The notes under the pieces were generated by a model, which worked only from the letters and a program-made list of their open reading frames with translations, made no database searches and had not been told where the DNA came from. The translations under genes were made by a program, and so were the position numbers. DNA of 40,890 nt from assembly GCF_000341105.1 (NCBI RefSeq), contig NZ_ANBB01000066.1, positions 1-40,890 of the forward strand, given 5' to 3'. This stretch comes from Nocardiopsis potens DSM 45234 (GTDB lineage Bacteria; Actinomycetota; Actinomycetes; Streptosporangiales; Streptosporangiaceae). Below are positions 23,510 to 31,754 of this stretch, one piece after another (within the stretch, counting starts at the first letter, position 1; each line of letters begins with the position of its first letter).

Positions 23510-24570
23510 GGTACACCGTCACCGCCGACGTGCAGAGCCCGCCGGAGCTCTTCCAGATGGACCCGCTCCAGCGGGAAGGGGCCATGTCGCTGCTGTCCGG
23601 CGCGCTGGCCCGGGCCGAGGGCATGGAGGGCCCCGGCGGGCTCCAGGTGCTGGTCGAGGACTTCGTCGTGGCGCTCCGCCCGGGCGGGGCGCTGCTGACC
23701 GTGGGCGTCGAGGCGCCCGCCCTGGAACCCGCCGAGGAGGCCGTCCGGCTGCTCTGCGAGGACGTGCTCCGGAACACCGCGGCGTTCGAGGAGTGGCGCC
23801 TGCACAGCTGCGAGGTGCAGCTCCAGGAGGACCTGGCCCGGGAGAGCCTGGCCGCGGCCGAGGGCCCGGACGCGCCGCCGGAGGACATCGGCGCCCGCCG
23901 CGCCCGGCACGCCCAGGCCTCCGGCGAGGATCCCGCCGCGCTGCTCCCCGGCCCGTCCCCGGAGCTCACCGCCAAGATGGCGGAGCGGATCCGGGCGCTC
24001 GCCCCGGCGCTGGCCTCGTTCGGCCCGGGGTGGTTCGGCCACTCCGGCGAGGAGGGCTCCCCGGTCGGCCTGGAGGCGGCCGAGCTGGCCGCGGGGGCGC
24101 TGGTCCACGGCACCGACACCTTCCTCGACGAGCTCTTCCACGATCTGGAGATCCTCGGCTCCGAGGAGGCCACCGGGGTGGACTGCGAGGCCGTCCTGCT
24201 CCAGCTGGACCGGCTTCCGGAGGGGTTCGCGCACTGCTACGACGCCTCCTTCGCCCGCCGCTTCCTGGTCACCGCGGTGGCGATGACCGGCCGGTTCATG
24301 GTCGGCGGCGCGCCCGAGCCGAGCTGCACCGCCGAGGAGCTGGCGCTGGGCCTGCTGCTGGAGGAGGCCGAGACCGTCCTGGACCTGTACGGCCTGCTCA
24401 CCGACGAGGTCGTCCGGGCCCTGGAGATCTTCGCCGACCGGGTCTTCCCCGACACCGACTACGAGTGGCTCTACGCCGCCGACCCGGACGACGCCGGCGG
24501 GGTCGACCCCTGGTTCTACCCGCTCGACTCGACCCTCCGGGTGCACCCCTACACCCTGAACGGCCCCTGA
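23506..24570 (+). CDS. Hypothetical protein
   Basis: A 354-residue soluble, acidic, mostly helical protein that I do not recognise. The N-terminus VRYTVTADVQSPPELFQMDPLQREGAM leads into an alpha/beta-like stretch (LQVLVEDFVVALRPGGALLTVGVEAPAL), and the C-terminal half is rich in Glu, Leu and Asp with Cys residues (CTAEELALGLLLEEAETVLDLYGLLTDEVV; FPDTDYEWLYAADPDDAGG). No signal peptide or membrane helix. I chose the GTG at 23506, which overlaps the end of the preceding pseudogene and has AGGA upstream; an ATG at 23470 is an alternative. No function proposed. Confidence 0.65.
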   Translation: MRYTVTADVQSPPELFQMDPLQREGAMSLLSGALARAEGMEGPGGLQVLVEDFVVALRPGGALLTVGVEAPALEPAEEAVRLLCEDVLRNTAAFEEWRLHSCEVQLQEDLARESLAAAEGPDAPPEDIGARRARHAQASGEDPAALLPGPSPELTAKMAERIRALAPALASFGPGWFGHSGEEGSPVGLEAAELAAGALVHGTDTFLDELFHDLEILGSEEATGVDCEAVLLQLDRLPEGFAHCYDASFARRFLVTAVAMTGRFMVGGAPEPSCTAEELALGLLLEEAETVLDLYGLLTDEVVRALEIFADRVFPDTDYEWLYAADPDDAGGVDPWFYPLDSTLRVHPYTLNGP

Positions 24571-24659
24571 CCCGCCCGCGGCGGCCGGGCCCGCCGGAGC
24601 TCTCCGCCGAGCCCGGTCACCACTGTGCGGTACGGCGGCTTAGAGCCCGCTGAGAACCG

Positions 24660-24678
24660 CTCAGAGGGATCTCAGCGG
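24660..24678 (+). promoter_or_regulatory. 11-bp spaced CTCAG direct repeat (OmpR-type box)
   Basis: CTCAG occurs at 24660-24664 and 24671-24675, exactly one helical turn apart, and CCGCTGAGA (24647-24655) forms an inverted pair with TCTCAGCGG (24670-24678). Such direct repeats are what OmpR/PhoB-type response regulators bind. It lies about 60 bases upstream of the small secreted peptide gene, and the OmpR-type regulator is encoded nearby at 26421-27101. Confidence 0.5.
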
Positions 24679-24682
24679 CCGT

Positions 24683-24720
24683 GCTCCACGGTGGAGCCGC
24701 CGGTGAGGGACACCGGCGGC
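24683..24720 (+). promoter_or_regulatory. Two adjacent hairpins in the leader of the peptide gene
   Basis: GCTCCAC-G-GTGGAGC (24683-24697) and GCCGCCGGTG-AGGGA-CACCGGCGGC (24696-24720) are perfect and end just 6 bases before the AAGGAG ribosome site (24727-24732). They may stabilise the message, mark a terminator for read-through or regulate translation. Confidence 0.55.
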
Positions 24721-24736
24721 TTCAGTAAGGAGCGGT

Positions 24737-24940
24737 ATGGATCTGAAGAAGAAGCTGGCTCTGGCCGCGCTGATCGTCCTCCCCCTCGGGGCGGGCGCGG
24801 CCGGGACCGCCTACGCGGCCACCGCCGCCCCGGAGGCCCCGCAGGAGCCCGTGGTGCAGGACGTGCAGAACCCCTCCGACGAGGCAGAGGGCTCCGGCGG
24901 GGAGTCCGGCGGCAGCGGTTCCTCCGGCGACGACTGCTGA
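24737..24940 (+). CDS. Small secreted acidic peptide
   Basis: A 67-residue precursor with a signal peptide (MDLKKKLALAALIVLPLGAGAAGTAYA, cut likely after AYA at about residue 27). The mature ~40 residues are acidic and low-complexity (PEAPQEPVVQDVQNPSDEAEG), ending in a Ser/Gly-rich stretch and a terminal Asp-Asp-Cys. The strong ribosome site AAGGAG lies 4 bases upstream of the ATG. No known family. It is placed next to (convergent with) the sensor kinase of an OmpR-type system and has a candidate OmpR box, so it may be the system's target or ligand. The single C-terminal Cys could allow disulfide dimerisation, which is a guess. Confidence 0.75.
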   Translation: MDLKKKLALAALIVLPLGAGAAGTAYAATAAPEAPQEPVVQDVQNPSDEAEGSGGESGGSGSSGDDC

Positions 24941-24942
24941 CC

Positions 24943-24975
24943 CCGCCCGTCCTGGCGCCGGCCCCGGACGGGCGG
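24943..24975. terminator. Terminator between convergent genes
   Basis: A perfect 10-bp inverted repeat (CCGCCCGTCC at 24943-24952, complement at 24966-24975) with a 13-base loop begins 3 bases after the peptide stop codon. A second GC-rich repeat (GCGGCCGCGGG and its complement) follows before the kinase stop at 25055. Confidence 0.5.
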
Positions 24976-25054
24976 TGCCCGGACGGCGGCCGCGGGCTCC
25001 TTCCCCTCGTTCCCTCCGGTCCCCCGCGGCCGCGCCCCCGCCCCGGGGCCGGCG

Positions 25055-26419
25055 TCAGGCCCGGGGGAGGCGCACCCGGAAGAGTGCGCCTCCCTCCGGG
25101 GCCCCGGTGACCTCCGCGCTCCCCCCGTGCTCCCGGGCGATCCCGGCGACGATCGCCAGCCCCAGCCCGGCCCCGCCGGACTCCCGGCCGCGGGCCGAGT
25201 CCAGCCGGACGAACCGCTCGAACACCCGGGCCCGCTCCTCCTCGGGCACCCCCGGCCCGTCGTCGGCGACCTCCGCGACCGCCTCCTCCCCCTCCGCGCG
25301 CACGGTCAGCACGACCCGCCGCCGCGCGTGCCGCACCGCGTTGTCGGCCAGGTTGCGCGCCAGCCGCACCAGCGCGTCCCGGTCGCCGGCCACCTTCACC
25401 GGCTCCAGGACCGCGCTCACCTCCACGTCCGGGCCGGCCGCCGCGCGCAGCCGCAGCCGCTCGCCGTCCAGGACGTCGTCGAGGTCCACCTCCTCGCGCC
25501 GCAGCCCCAGGCCGCTCTCGTCGGTGCGGGCGAGCAGCAGCAGGTCGTCCACGAGCACCCGGATCCGCCCCAGCTCCTCGTCGGCGGTGCGCAGGGCCCC
25601 GGGGTCGAGGCGGCCGCCGTCCCGCCGGGCCAGCTCCAGGATCCCGGTGACGGTGGTGAGCGGGCTGCGCAGCTCGTGCCCGGCGTCGGCGACGAAGCGC
25701 CGCTGGTTGCGCTGGGCGGCCTCCAGCCGGGCGAGCATGGCGTTCATGGTGGTGGCGAGGCGGGAGATCTCGTCGCCGCCGCCGGGCTCGGGCACCCGCC
25801 GGGTCAGGTCGCCGCCCTCCCCGATGGAGGCGACCCGCTCGCGGATCCGCTCGACCGGGGCCAGGGTCCGGCCGGCCAGGGCGTGCGCGGCGGCGGCCAC
25901 CAGGAGCAGGATCAGCGGGACGGCGACGGCGATGAGAAGCGCCGCGGTGCGCAGCGCGGCGTCGGCCGGGCGGGAGGAGACGCCGACCACCAGGACGTGG
26001 TCGGCCCCGTCGAAGCGGACCCCGCGGGCCAGCACGAACAGGCCGCCGGGGGTGCGGCCCTCCACCGTCTCGCCGGGCGCGGGCGGCGGCCCGGCCAGCG
26101 GCCCGGCGGAGAGGTCCGCGGCGGGGTCGGCGCAGTCGGAGGCGGGGCTGCCGCAGCCCCGGACGGGCCGACCGCCGGGGCCGATGAGCTGCGCCAGGTC
26201 GACCTTGCGGGGAGGCTTCCACTTCGGCTCGGGCGCGCCGAGGCCGTCCTCGATCTGGGCGGCGGCCGACGCCAGCGCGGTGTGGGAGGAGCGGTTCAGC
26301 GCCTCGTTCAGCGCCAGTACGCCGCCGACCGAGCCGGCGGCGAGCGCGATCCCGGTCACCAGGACGGAGAGCAGCACCAGGCGGCGGCGGACCCCGCCGC
26401 GCACGGCGGCCCCGGCCAC
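25055..26419 (-). CDS. Membrane sensor histidine kinase (OmpR-type partner)
   Basis: A 454-residue kinase. Residues about 12-35 and 150-180 are membrane helices flanking an extracytoplasmic region of ~115 residues with two Cys near CGSPASDCA. A HAMP segment (AGRTLAPVERIRERVASIGEGGDLTRRV) follows, then HisKA with the phosphorylated His in FVADAGHELRSPLTTVTGILELAR, then HATPase with RLARNLADNAVRHARR, ADDGPGVPEEERARVFERFVR and the GGAGLGLAIVAGIA loop. It should phosphorylate the response regulator encoded just upstream in the operon. The GTG at 26419 lies immediately after the regulator's stop. The signal is unknown; the neighbouring peptide is a candidate. Confidence 0.92.
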   Translation of the reverse strand: MAGAAVRGGVRRRLVLLSVLVTGIALAAGSVGGVLALNEALNRSSHTALASAAAQIEDGLGAPEPKWKPPRKVDLAQLIGPGGRPVRGCGSPASDCADPAADLSAGPLAGPPPAPGETVEGRTPGGLFVLARGVRFDGADHVLVVGVSSRPADAALRTAALLIAVAVPLILLLVAAAAHALAGRTLAPVERIRERVASIGEGGDLTRRVPEPGGGDEISRLATTMNAMLARLEAAQRNQRRFVADAGHELRSPLTTVTGILELARRDGGRLDPGALRTADEELGRIRVLVDDLLLLARTDESGLGLRREEVDLDDVLDGERLRLRAAAGPDVEVSAVLEPVKVAGDRDALVRLARNLADNAVRHARRRVVLTVRAEGEEAVAEVADDGPGVPEEERARVFERFVRLDSARGRESGGAGLGLAIVAGIAREHGGSAEVTGAPEGGALFRVRLPRA

Positions 26420-26420
26420 C

Positions 26421-27101
26421 TCAGCCGCCCCGCGGGTCGAGCAGGTAGCCGGCGCCGCGCACGGTCCGCACCGCGCCGCGGCCGAACGGCTCGTCGATCT
26501 TCTTGCGCAGGTAGCGGATGTACACCTCCACCACGTTGCCGTCGCCGCCGTACTCGGGGTCCCACACGTTGTCCAGGATCTCCGCCTTCGAGGCGACCGT
26601 GCCGGCGCGGCGCATGAGGAACTCCAGCAGCGCGTACTCCCGCGGCGTCAGCGGGATCTCCCGGGGGCCGCGCGACACCCGCCGCCGGGCGGGGTCCAGG
26701 GACAGGTCGCCCGCGGTCAGCACGGCGGGGCGCGCGGTGTCGCCCCGGCGCACCAGGGCGCGCAGCCGCGCGCCCAGCACCACGAAGGAGAACGGCTTGG
26801 TGAGGTAGTCGTCCGCGCCCAGGTCGAAGGCGTCGGCCTCGTCGTACTCGCCGTCCTTGGCGGTGAGCATGAGGACGGGCGTCCACACCTCGCGCTCGCG
26901 CATCCCCTGCAGCACCTTGTAGCCGCTCATGCCGGGGAGCATGATGTCCAGGACCACGGCGTCGTAGCAGGTGCGCTCGGTGGCGGCCCACAGCCCGTCC
27001 ACGCCGTCGGCCTCGGTGTCGGCGGAGATGCCCTCGGCGGCCAGCCCGCGCCGCACGGTCTCCGCGATCCGGGGGTCGTCCTCGATCAGCAGGATGCGCA
27101 C
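26421..27101 (-). CDS. OmpR/PhoB-family response regulator
   Basis: A 226-residue regulator with a receiver domain (MRILLIEDDPRIAETV; phosphorylated Asp52 in VVLDIMLPG; conserved Lys in LTKPFSF) and a C-terminal winged helix (PLTPREYALLEFLMRRAG... GNVVEVYIRYLRKKIDEPFGRG...GAGYLLDP). It is the first gene of the pair and its stop is followed at one base by the kinase start, so the two are coupled. Candidate target: the CTCAG direct repeat at 24660 and the small secreted peptide. The phosphorylation logic is established for the family; the target is inferred. Confidence 0.95.
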   Translation of the reverse strand: MRILLIEDDPRIAETVRRGLAAEGISADTEADGVDGLWAATERTCYDAVVLDIMLPGMSGYKVLQGMREREVWTPVLMLTAKDGEYDEADAFDLGADDYLTKPFSFVVLGARLRALVRRGDTARPAVLTAGDLSLDPARRRVSRGPREIPLTPREYALLEFLMRRAGTVASKAEILDNVWDPEYGGDGNVVEVYIRYLRKKIDEPFGRGAVRTVRGAGYLLDPRGG

Positions 27102-27216
27102 ACCGGCATGGTACGCGGGCGGGCCCGGCCCGCCCGTGGCCCGATCCGGCCGCCCCGCGGGGCTCCGGGCCGCCGGCGGCGGCGCGACCGGGCCCGGCGG
27201 GAAGGCGCGGGCCGGG

Positions 27217-27250
27217 CGCTCCGGCGGCCTTCCGGCCGGCCGCCGGAGCG
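27217..27250 (-). terminator. Terminator after alpha/beta hydrolase gene
   Basis: Perfect 13-bp stem (CGCTCCGGCGGCC at 27217-27229, complement at 27238-27250) with an 8-base loop, 33 bases downstream of the hydrolase stop on the minus strand. No T tract. Confidence 0.6.
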
Positions 27251-27282
27251 GCAGCGGGCCCTGCCGCGCCCGCGGTGCGCCG

Positions 27283-28230
27283 CTACTTGGATTCGACCCG
27301 GCCGACGGCTTCGGGGCCGGTGGTCAGCGCGCCGCTCTCCACCTGCCAGGCGGGGTCGCCGGGGTAGAGCTCGCTCCGCAGGTAGGCCCAGGTGAGCCGC
27401 TGGACCGCGGCGACCCGCCCGGGGTCCTCGTCGGTGGTCTCGGCGAGGTCGTACCCGGCGACCCCGCCGAGGCCGTGCTCGGCGCCGAACAGGGTGAGCA
27501 GGGTCTTGGGCCCGGGGGCGAGGCGGTAGGGGTCGGTGTGCCATTCCGGGCCCCGGACCGTCAGGTGGGCCGAGTCGTCCTTCTCGCCGGCGACCACGAG
27601 CGCGGGCGCCGCCATCCGGGAGAAGTCGACGGCGGAGAGGAAGGGGTAGTCCCGGGCCGCGGCCCCGGTGAGGGCGTCGCCGCCCCGGCCCGGCGCGGCG
27701 AGCAGCACGCCCGCGGTGATCCGGGGGTCGGCCAGGTCCTCCTCCGCGCCGCCGTGCCGGTCGGCGGCGCGCGCGCCCAGCAGCAGGCTCGCGGTGTGCC
27801 CGCCCATCGAGTGCCCGGCCACCGCGACCCTGCTCCGGTCCAGGCGCCCGGCGAGCCCCGGGACCGCGGCCTCGATCTCGTCCAGCCGGTCCAGGACGAG
27901 CGTCATGTCGCGGGCCCGCGACCGCCAGTACATCGGCGCCTCGGGGTCCTCGGTGCCCAGGTCCAGGGTGGCCGAGCTCAGGTGGGTGGGCTGGAGGACC
28001 GCGAAGCCGTGCGCCGCCCAGAAGTCGGCGAGCGGGGCGTAGCCGCGCAGCGAGGAGATGTGGTTCGACGGGCCCTGGCCGTGCGAGAGCAGGATGATCG
28101 GCAGCGCGCTCCCGCTCTCCGGCACGGAGGCCTTCAGCTGCAGGTCCACCGCCCGCCCGGGGGCGGCCAGCACCACCGGGGCGACGGTCAGGACGGGGGC
28201 GGCCGCGGGTGCCCGGGTCGTTTCGCTCAT
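27283..28230 (-). CDS. Alpha/beta hydrolase (chlorophyllase/PAF-acetylhydrolase-like)
   Basis: A 315-residue alpha/beta hydrolase. The oxyanion/nucleophile pattern is visible as LPIILLSHGQGPSNHISSLRGYAPLADFWAAHGFAVLQPTH near the start and the nucleophile elbow VAGHSMGGHTASLLLGARAA (Ser in G-H-S-M-G). The Asp and His of the triad are probably in the VVAGEKDDSAHL and FGAEHGLGG regions. No signal peptide is seen, so it is likely cytoplasmic. The ATG at 28230 has GGAAAGGGAAG upstream. It is divergent from the TetR-type gene, with a palindromic operator between them at 28343, so it is probably repressed by that regulator and induced by a small ligand, perhaps its substrate. Substrate unknown. Confidence 0.88.
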   Translation of the reverse strand: MSETTRAPAAAPVLTVAPVVLAAPGRAVDLQLKASVPESGSALPIILLSHGQGPSNHISSLRGYAPLADFWAAHGFAVLQPTHLSSATLDLGTEDPEAPMYWRSRARDMTLVLDRLDEIEAAVPGLAGRLDRSRVAVAGHSMGGHTASLLLGARAADRHGGAEEDLADPRITAGVLLAAPGRGGDALTGAAARDYPFLSAVDFSRMAAPALVVAGEKDDSAHLTVRGPEWHTDPYRLAPGPKTLLTLFGAEHGLGGVAGYDLAETTDEDPGRVAAVQRLTWAYLRSELYPGDPAWQVESGALTTGPEAVGRVESK

Positions 28231-28342
28231 GATGTGTGCTTCCCTTTCCGGGGAGGTCCGGCCGGGGTCTCCACCGGCGGGCCGGAGGAGGCCGAGGCCG
28301 GACGGGGGGGCGTTCGGCTCCGCCTCCAAGAAAAGCGGAGCG

Positions 28343-28372
28343 TCGTTCCGGAACGATACGGAGCACTGTTCC
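28343..28372. promoter_or_regulatory. TetR operator candidates between divergent genes
   Basis: TCGTTCCGGAACGA (28343-28356) is a perfect 14-bp palindrome, and GGAGCACTGTTCC (28360-28372) is a near-palindrome of the same half-site. Both lie in the divergent gap between the hydrolase (start 28230) and TetR (start 28406), as expected for dual control. Confidence 0.6.
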
Positions 28373-28405
28373 GTTTTGTCAACGACCGATCGGAAGGAGC
28401 ACGCG

Positions 28406-28999
28406 GTGGCCGCCGCAGACCAGCCCGGGAAGGCGCCCGCCCGCAGCAAGCGGGCCGACGCGCTCCGCAACCAGCAGGCACTGCTCACCGCCGCCGCCGA
28501 GGTGTTCGTCGCCTCCGGCGTCGACGCCCCGGTCCGGGAGATCGCGGCCCGAGCCGGCGTCGGGATGGGCACGATCTACCGCCACTTCCCCACCCGGGCC
28601 GACCTGGTGGTCGCCGTCTACCGGCACCAGGTCGAGGCCTGCGCCGAGGCCGGGCCGCGGCTGCTGGCCGAGGCGCCCTCCCCGTTCGAAGCGCTCCGCG
28701 GCTGGGTCGACCTCTTCGTCGACTTCCTGGTCACCAAGCACGGGCTCGCCGAAGCGCTGCGCTCGGACGGCGGCTTCGAGGCGCTGCACGCCTACTTCCT
28801 GGAGCGCCTGGTCCCGGTCTGCGCGGAGCTGCTCGGCGCGGCGGCCGGCGCCGGCGAGATCAGGCCCGGCACCGGCGCCTACGAGCTGATGCGCGGCATC
28901 GGCAACCTCTGCGCCGGCCGCGGCGACGATCCGGACTACGACCCCCGCCGACTGGTCGGACTGCTCCTCCGGGGGCTGCGGCGGTCCCCGGAGGCCTGA
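28406..28999 (+). CDS. TetR family transcriptional regulator
   Basis: A 197-residue repressor. The helix-turn-helix reads RNQQALLTAAAEVFVASGVDAPVREIAARAGVGMGTIYRHFPTRADLVVAVYRHQVE (residues about 18-72), the standard TetR N-terminus. The C-terminal ligand-binding half is helical, with the SDGGFEALHAYFLERLVPVC segment. GGAAGGAG lies 7 bases before the GTG at 28406. It is divergent from the hydrolase and likely controls both genes through the palindromes at 28343-28372. The inducer is unknown. Confidence 0.93.
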   Translation: MAAADQPGKAPARSKRADALRNQQALLTAAAEVFVASGVDAPVREIAARAGVGMGTIYRHFPTRADLVVAVYRHQVEACAEAGPRLLAEAPSPFEALRGWVDLFVDFLVTKHGLAEALRSDGGFEALHAYFLERLVPVCAELLGAAAGAGEIRPGTGAYELMRGIGNLCAGRGDDPDYDPRRLVGLLLRGLRRSPEA

Positions 29000-29020
29000 C
29001 GGCGGCCGCCGCGCCGCGGC

Positions 29021-29680
29021 TCAGGCCACCAGCCCCCGGCGGTAGGCGTAGACCACGGCCTGGACCCGGTCGCGGAGGCCGAGCTTGGCCAGGATCCGCG
29101 AGACGAAGGTCTTGACCGTCTCCTGGCTGATCACCAGGGCCGCGGCGATCTCGCCGTTGGACAGGCCCTCCGCGATGAGGCGGAGCACCTCCAGCTCGCG
29201 CGGGGTCAGCGGGACGTCCTGCGCGCCGCCCTCGGCCGGCCGGATCCGGGCCGCGTACCGGCCCACCAGGCGGCGGGTCACCTCGGGGTCGAGCAGCGCC
29301 GCACCGGTGGCCACGGTCCGGATGCCGTGCAGCAGCCGGTCCGGCGGCGCGTCCTTGAGCAGGAACCCGCTCGCCCCGGCGCGCAGCGCCTCGTAGACGT
29401 ACTCGTCCAGGTTGAACGTGGTCACCACGAGCACCTTGGCCGGGTGCGGCACCCCGGCGCCGGCCAGCCTGCGGGTCGCCTCGATACCGTCGAGCACCGG
29501 CATCCGCACGTCCATCACCACCACGTCCGGGCGCAGCCGGCCGGCGAGCTCGACCGCGGCCCGCCCGTCCCCGCACTCCCCCGCCGCCTCCATGTCCGGC
29601 TGGGCGTCGATGATCGTGGTCAGCCCGGTGCGGATCAGCGCCTGGTCGTCGCAGACCAGAACCCGGATCGGCGCGGTCAC
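29021..29680 (-). CDS. NarL/LuxR-type response regulator
   Basis: A 219-residue regulator. The receiver domain has IRVLVCDDQALIRTGLTTIIDAQPDMEA, phosphorylated Asp57 in VVVMDVRMP and the KD in FLLKDAPPD. The LuxR-type DNA-binding domain reads LTPRELEVLRLIAEGLSNGEIAAALVISQETVKTFVSRILAKLGLRDRVQAVV. The GTG at 29680 overlaps the stop of the kinase gene upstream by four bases, so they form one operon. The end lies 21 bases from the convergent TetR gene. Targets are unknown. Confidence 0.95.
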   Translation of the reverse strand: MTAPIRVLVCDDQALIRTGLTTIIDAQPDMEAAGECGDGRAAVELAGRLRPDVVVMDVRMPVLDGIEATRRLAGAGVPHPAKVLVVTTFNLDEYVYEALRAGASGFLLKDAPPDRLLHGIRTVATGAALLDPEVTRRLVGRYAARIRPAEGGAQDVPLTPRELEVLRLIAEGLSNGEIAAALVISQETVKTFVSRILAKLGLRDRVQAVVYAYRRGLVA

Positions 29681-30849
29681 GACCGGCTCCCGGCGGGGAT
29701 GCGCGCCCGGACGGCGAAGCCGCCGCCCTCCTCCGGGCCCGCGCTGAACTCGCCGCCCAGGACGCCGACCCGCTCGCGGAGGCCGTCCAGGCCCCGCCCG
29801 CTCCCTTCGGGGGCCCCGGACCTCGCGCCGGTGCCGTCCGTGCCTACCTCCACGGTGATCTCCCTTCCGCCGTGCCGCACCCGGACCGAGGTACGGCTGC
29901 CGTGGGCGTACTTGAGGGCGTTGGTCAGGGCCTCCTGCACGACCCGGTAGGCCACCAGGTCGGCGCTGCCGGTCGACTCCGGCGGCGCGCCCTCCTCGGT
30001 GAACTCCACCGGCTGCCCGGCCCGGCGGGCCTGCTCGACCAGGGTGAGCAGCCGGCCGGCGGACGGCTCCCCGCCCCCGCCGCCGGAGCCCGCGCCGGAG
30101 CCGGGGGCCGGGTCGAGCAGGTCGAGCAGGTGCCGCAGGTCGGTGACGGCCCGCCGGCCGGTGTCGGTGATGGTGCCCAGCGTCCGGTCCAGGCGGTCCG
30201 GCGCGGCGGTCAGGTACCGCGCCGCCTCGGCCTGCACCACCATCGCCGTCACGTGGTGCGTCACCACGTCGTGCAGCTCGCGGGCGATGCGGGTGCGCTC
30301 GGCGGTGCGGGTCTCCTCGGCGACCCGGATGCGGCGCTCGGCCTCCGCGGCCCGGGTGGAGCGCAGCCACGAGCCGATCCCCCAGGCGAAGGCGCACGCC
30401 AGGTAGAACGTGAGGTACCCGCCCGCCGTCTCGCCCGACCCCAGCCGGAGCAGCGCCGCCACCAGCGGCGGGTACGCGGCGGAGAGCAGGAGCATCGCGG
30501 CGCGCCGGTGCCGCTCCAGGTGGGCGCCGGCGCTCAGCAGTGCGATGGCCAGCCCGGTGCCCGCGACCATGTGGTAGCCGAGCAGCTGGTCGGCGGCGAA
30601 GCCGGCCGCCACAACGGCGAGGGAGGCCGCCGGCCGCCTCCGGCGCAGCGCCAGCGGGAGGCACTGCAGGGCGGCCACCAGCACCGCCAGGGCGTCGAAG
30701 GGGCGGTCCGGGACGCCGCCGAGCTGCGTCCCGTGGCCGTGGAAGGCGGGAACGAACGAGGCTCCGAGGAGCACCAGGGCGAGGGGGAGGTCCCGGAGGG
30801 TGACGTCGAGTCCGTGCCACGGCTCCAGGAGGCGCCGAAGACCGATCAC
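29677..30849 (-). CDS. Membrane histidine kinase (HisKA_3, NarL-type)
   Basis: A 390-residue kinase with about five N-terminal hydrophobic segments (residues 15-175) and no large extracytoplasmic domain. HisKA_3 follows with phosphorylated His in ERTRIARELHDVVTHHVTAMVVQAEAA. The HATPase part has VVQEALTNALKYAHGSR, and the acidic GTDGTGARSG in place of the usual asparagine-rich G1 box. The GSGRGLDGLRERVGVLGG motif is the G2 loop. Between HisKA and HATPase is a Gly/Ser-rich linker (residues about 250-265). It is the first gene of the kinase-regulator operon. Its signal is unknown; many such multi-helix kinases sense membrane or envelope state. Confidence 0.93.
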   Translation of the reverse strand: MIGLRRLLEPWHGLDVTLRDLPLALVLLGASFVPAFHGHGTQLGGVPDRPFDALAVLVAALQCLPLALRRRRPAASLAVVAAGFAADQLLGYHMVAGTGLAIALLSAGAHLERHRRAAMLLLSAAYPPLVAALLRLGSGETAGGYLTFYLACAFAWGIGSWLRSTRAAEAERRIRVAEETRTAERTRIARELHDVVTHHVTAMVVQAEAARYLTAAPDRLDRTLGTITDTGRRAVTDLRHLLDLLDPAPGSGAGSGGGGGEPSAGRLLTLVEQARRAGQPVEFTEEGAPPESTGSADLVAYRVVQEALTNALKYAHGSRTSVRVRHGGREITVEVGTDGTGARSGAPEGSGRGLDGLRERVGVLGGEFSAGPEEGGGFAVRARIPAGSRS

Positions 30850-31068
30850 CGGGGCAGTGTATGCGGCGGTCCGGCCCGCGCCGCCGCGCAGCGGGACCGG
30901 GCGGCCGGGGAGGCGCCGGTCGGAAGAGGGGGCGGCCGGAGATCCGTCGGCCGGGGAGGTGATGGAACCGCCGGGGCGAACCCCGAGCGCCGCGATTCCA
31001 CCACCCGCGGTGACGTCAGACCCGCACTCGGGCGGGGATCACCGTCATCGGAGGGGAGATGGGAAGGG

Positions 31069-31542
31069 TCAGCGGAAGCTGAAGGTGGCGTCCACGTTCG
31101 CCGGGTCGGGGCAGAGGAAGCCGCCCTCGTGCAGCGGGATGCTCACGGACGCGTTGTAGGTGCGGGTGTCGCCGTCGCGCTGCGCCGACATGTCGGTCGC
31201 CTGGTAGCGGCAGGTGACGCCGACCATCGTCACGGAGATGTCCAGCATCCCCGTGGTGATCGTGCCCGCGCCGTCGTCGAAGGTCACGGTCGGGTCGTTG
31301 TTGAGGACCGCCGTGGTGCCGCCGGAGCAGGACAGGGCGGCGTTGAGGGACTCGCGGTCCACGGTGAGGGGGTTGGGGGCCTGGTCGCTGGTGACGGCGC
31401 CGGTCCAGCTGCAGTCCTGGCCTTCGGCCGTGATCGAGCCGTCCATCGCGCCCTCGGCCGCGGCCGCCGGGCTCGCGGCGAGCCCGGTCAGCGCCAGTGC
31501 GCCGAGCAGGACACCGATGGGTCTGGAGGATGTTCGAGGCAT
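31069..31542 (-). CDS. Secreted hypothetical protein
   Basis: A 157-residue exported protein. Signal peptide with cut after SPAAAAEG (residue about 30), then a Cys-containing beta-rich region (DCSWTGAVTSDQAPNPL; ALSCSGGTTAVL; TMVGVTCRYQATDM; LHEGGFLCPDPANVDATFSFR). Four Cys in the mature part suggest two disulfides. No enzyme motif seen. The ATG at 31542 has CGGAGGT just upstream. The promoter region carries a tandem CGGTAATTT repeat. Function unknown. Confidence 0.75.
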   Translation of the reverse strand: MPRTSSRPIGVLLGALALTGLAASPAAAAEGAMDGSITAEGQDCSWTGAVTSDQAPNPLTVDRESLNAALSCSGGTTAVLNNDPTVTFDDGAGTITTGMLDISVTMVGVTCRYQATDMSAQRDGDTRTYNASVSIPLHEGGFLCPDPANVDATFSFR

Positions 31543-31585
31543 GCGTCTACCTCCGTAGCGGGGGTTACCGACCGGTGTTTCCGGC

Positions 31586-31608
31586 CGGTAATTTACGTGA
31601 CGGTAATT
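31586..31608 (-). repeat. Direct AAATTACCG repeat upstream of secreted protein
   Basis: The minus-strand sequence AAATTACCG occurs twice, 15 bases apart (plus-strand copies of CGGTAATTT at 31586-31594 and 31601-31608), 44-66 bases upstream of the gene at 31069-31542. It is AT-rich in a GC-rich setting, so it may be a regulator site or promoter element. Confidence 0.45.
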
Positions 31609-31754
31609 TCACGATGACGGCGCGTCAATCCCCCGAAAGCAGGCGAATCCGACGGCTCCGCGCCCCGGCCGCCCGCCGCCGGCGGCACCGATCGCGGCGC
31701 CGGCGGCTCCGGCCTCCGGTTTCTCGCCCGGCCCCGCCGCGAGACCGCCCGGCC

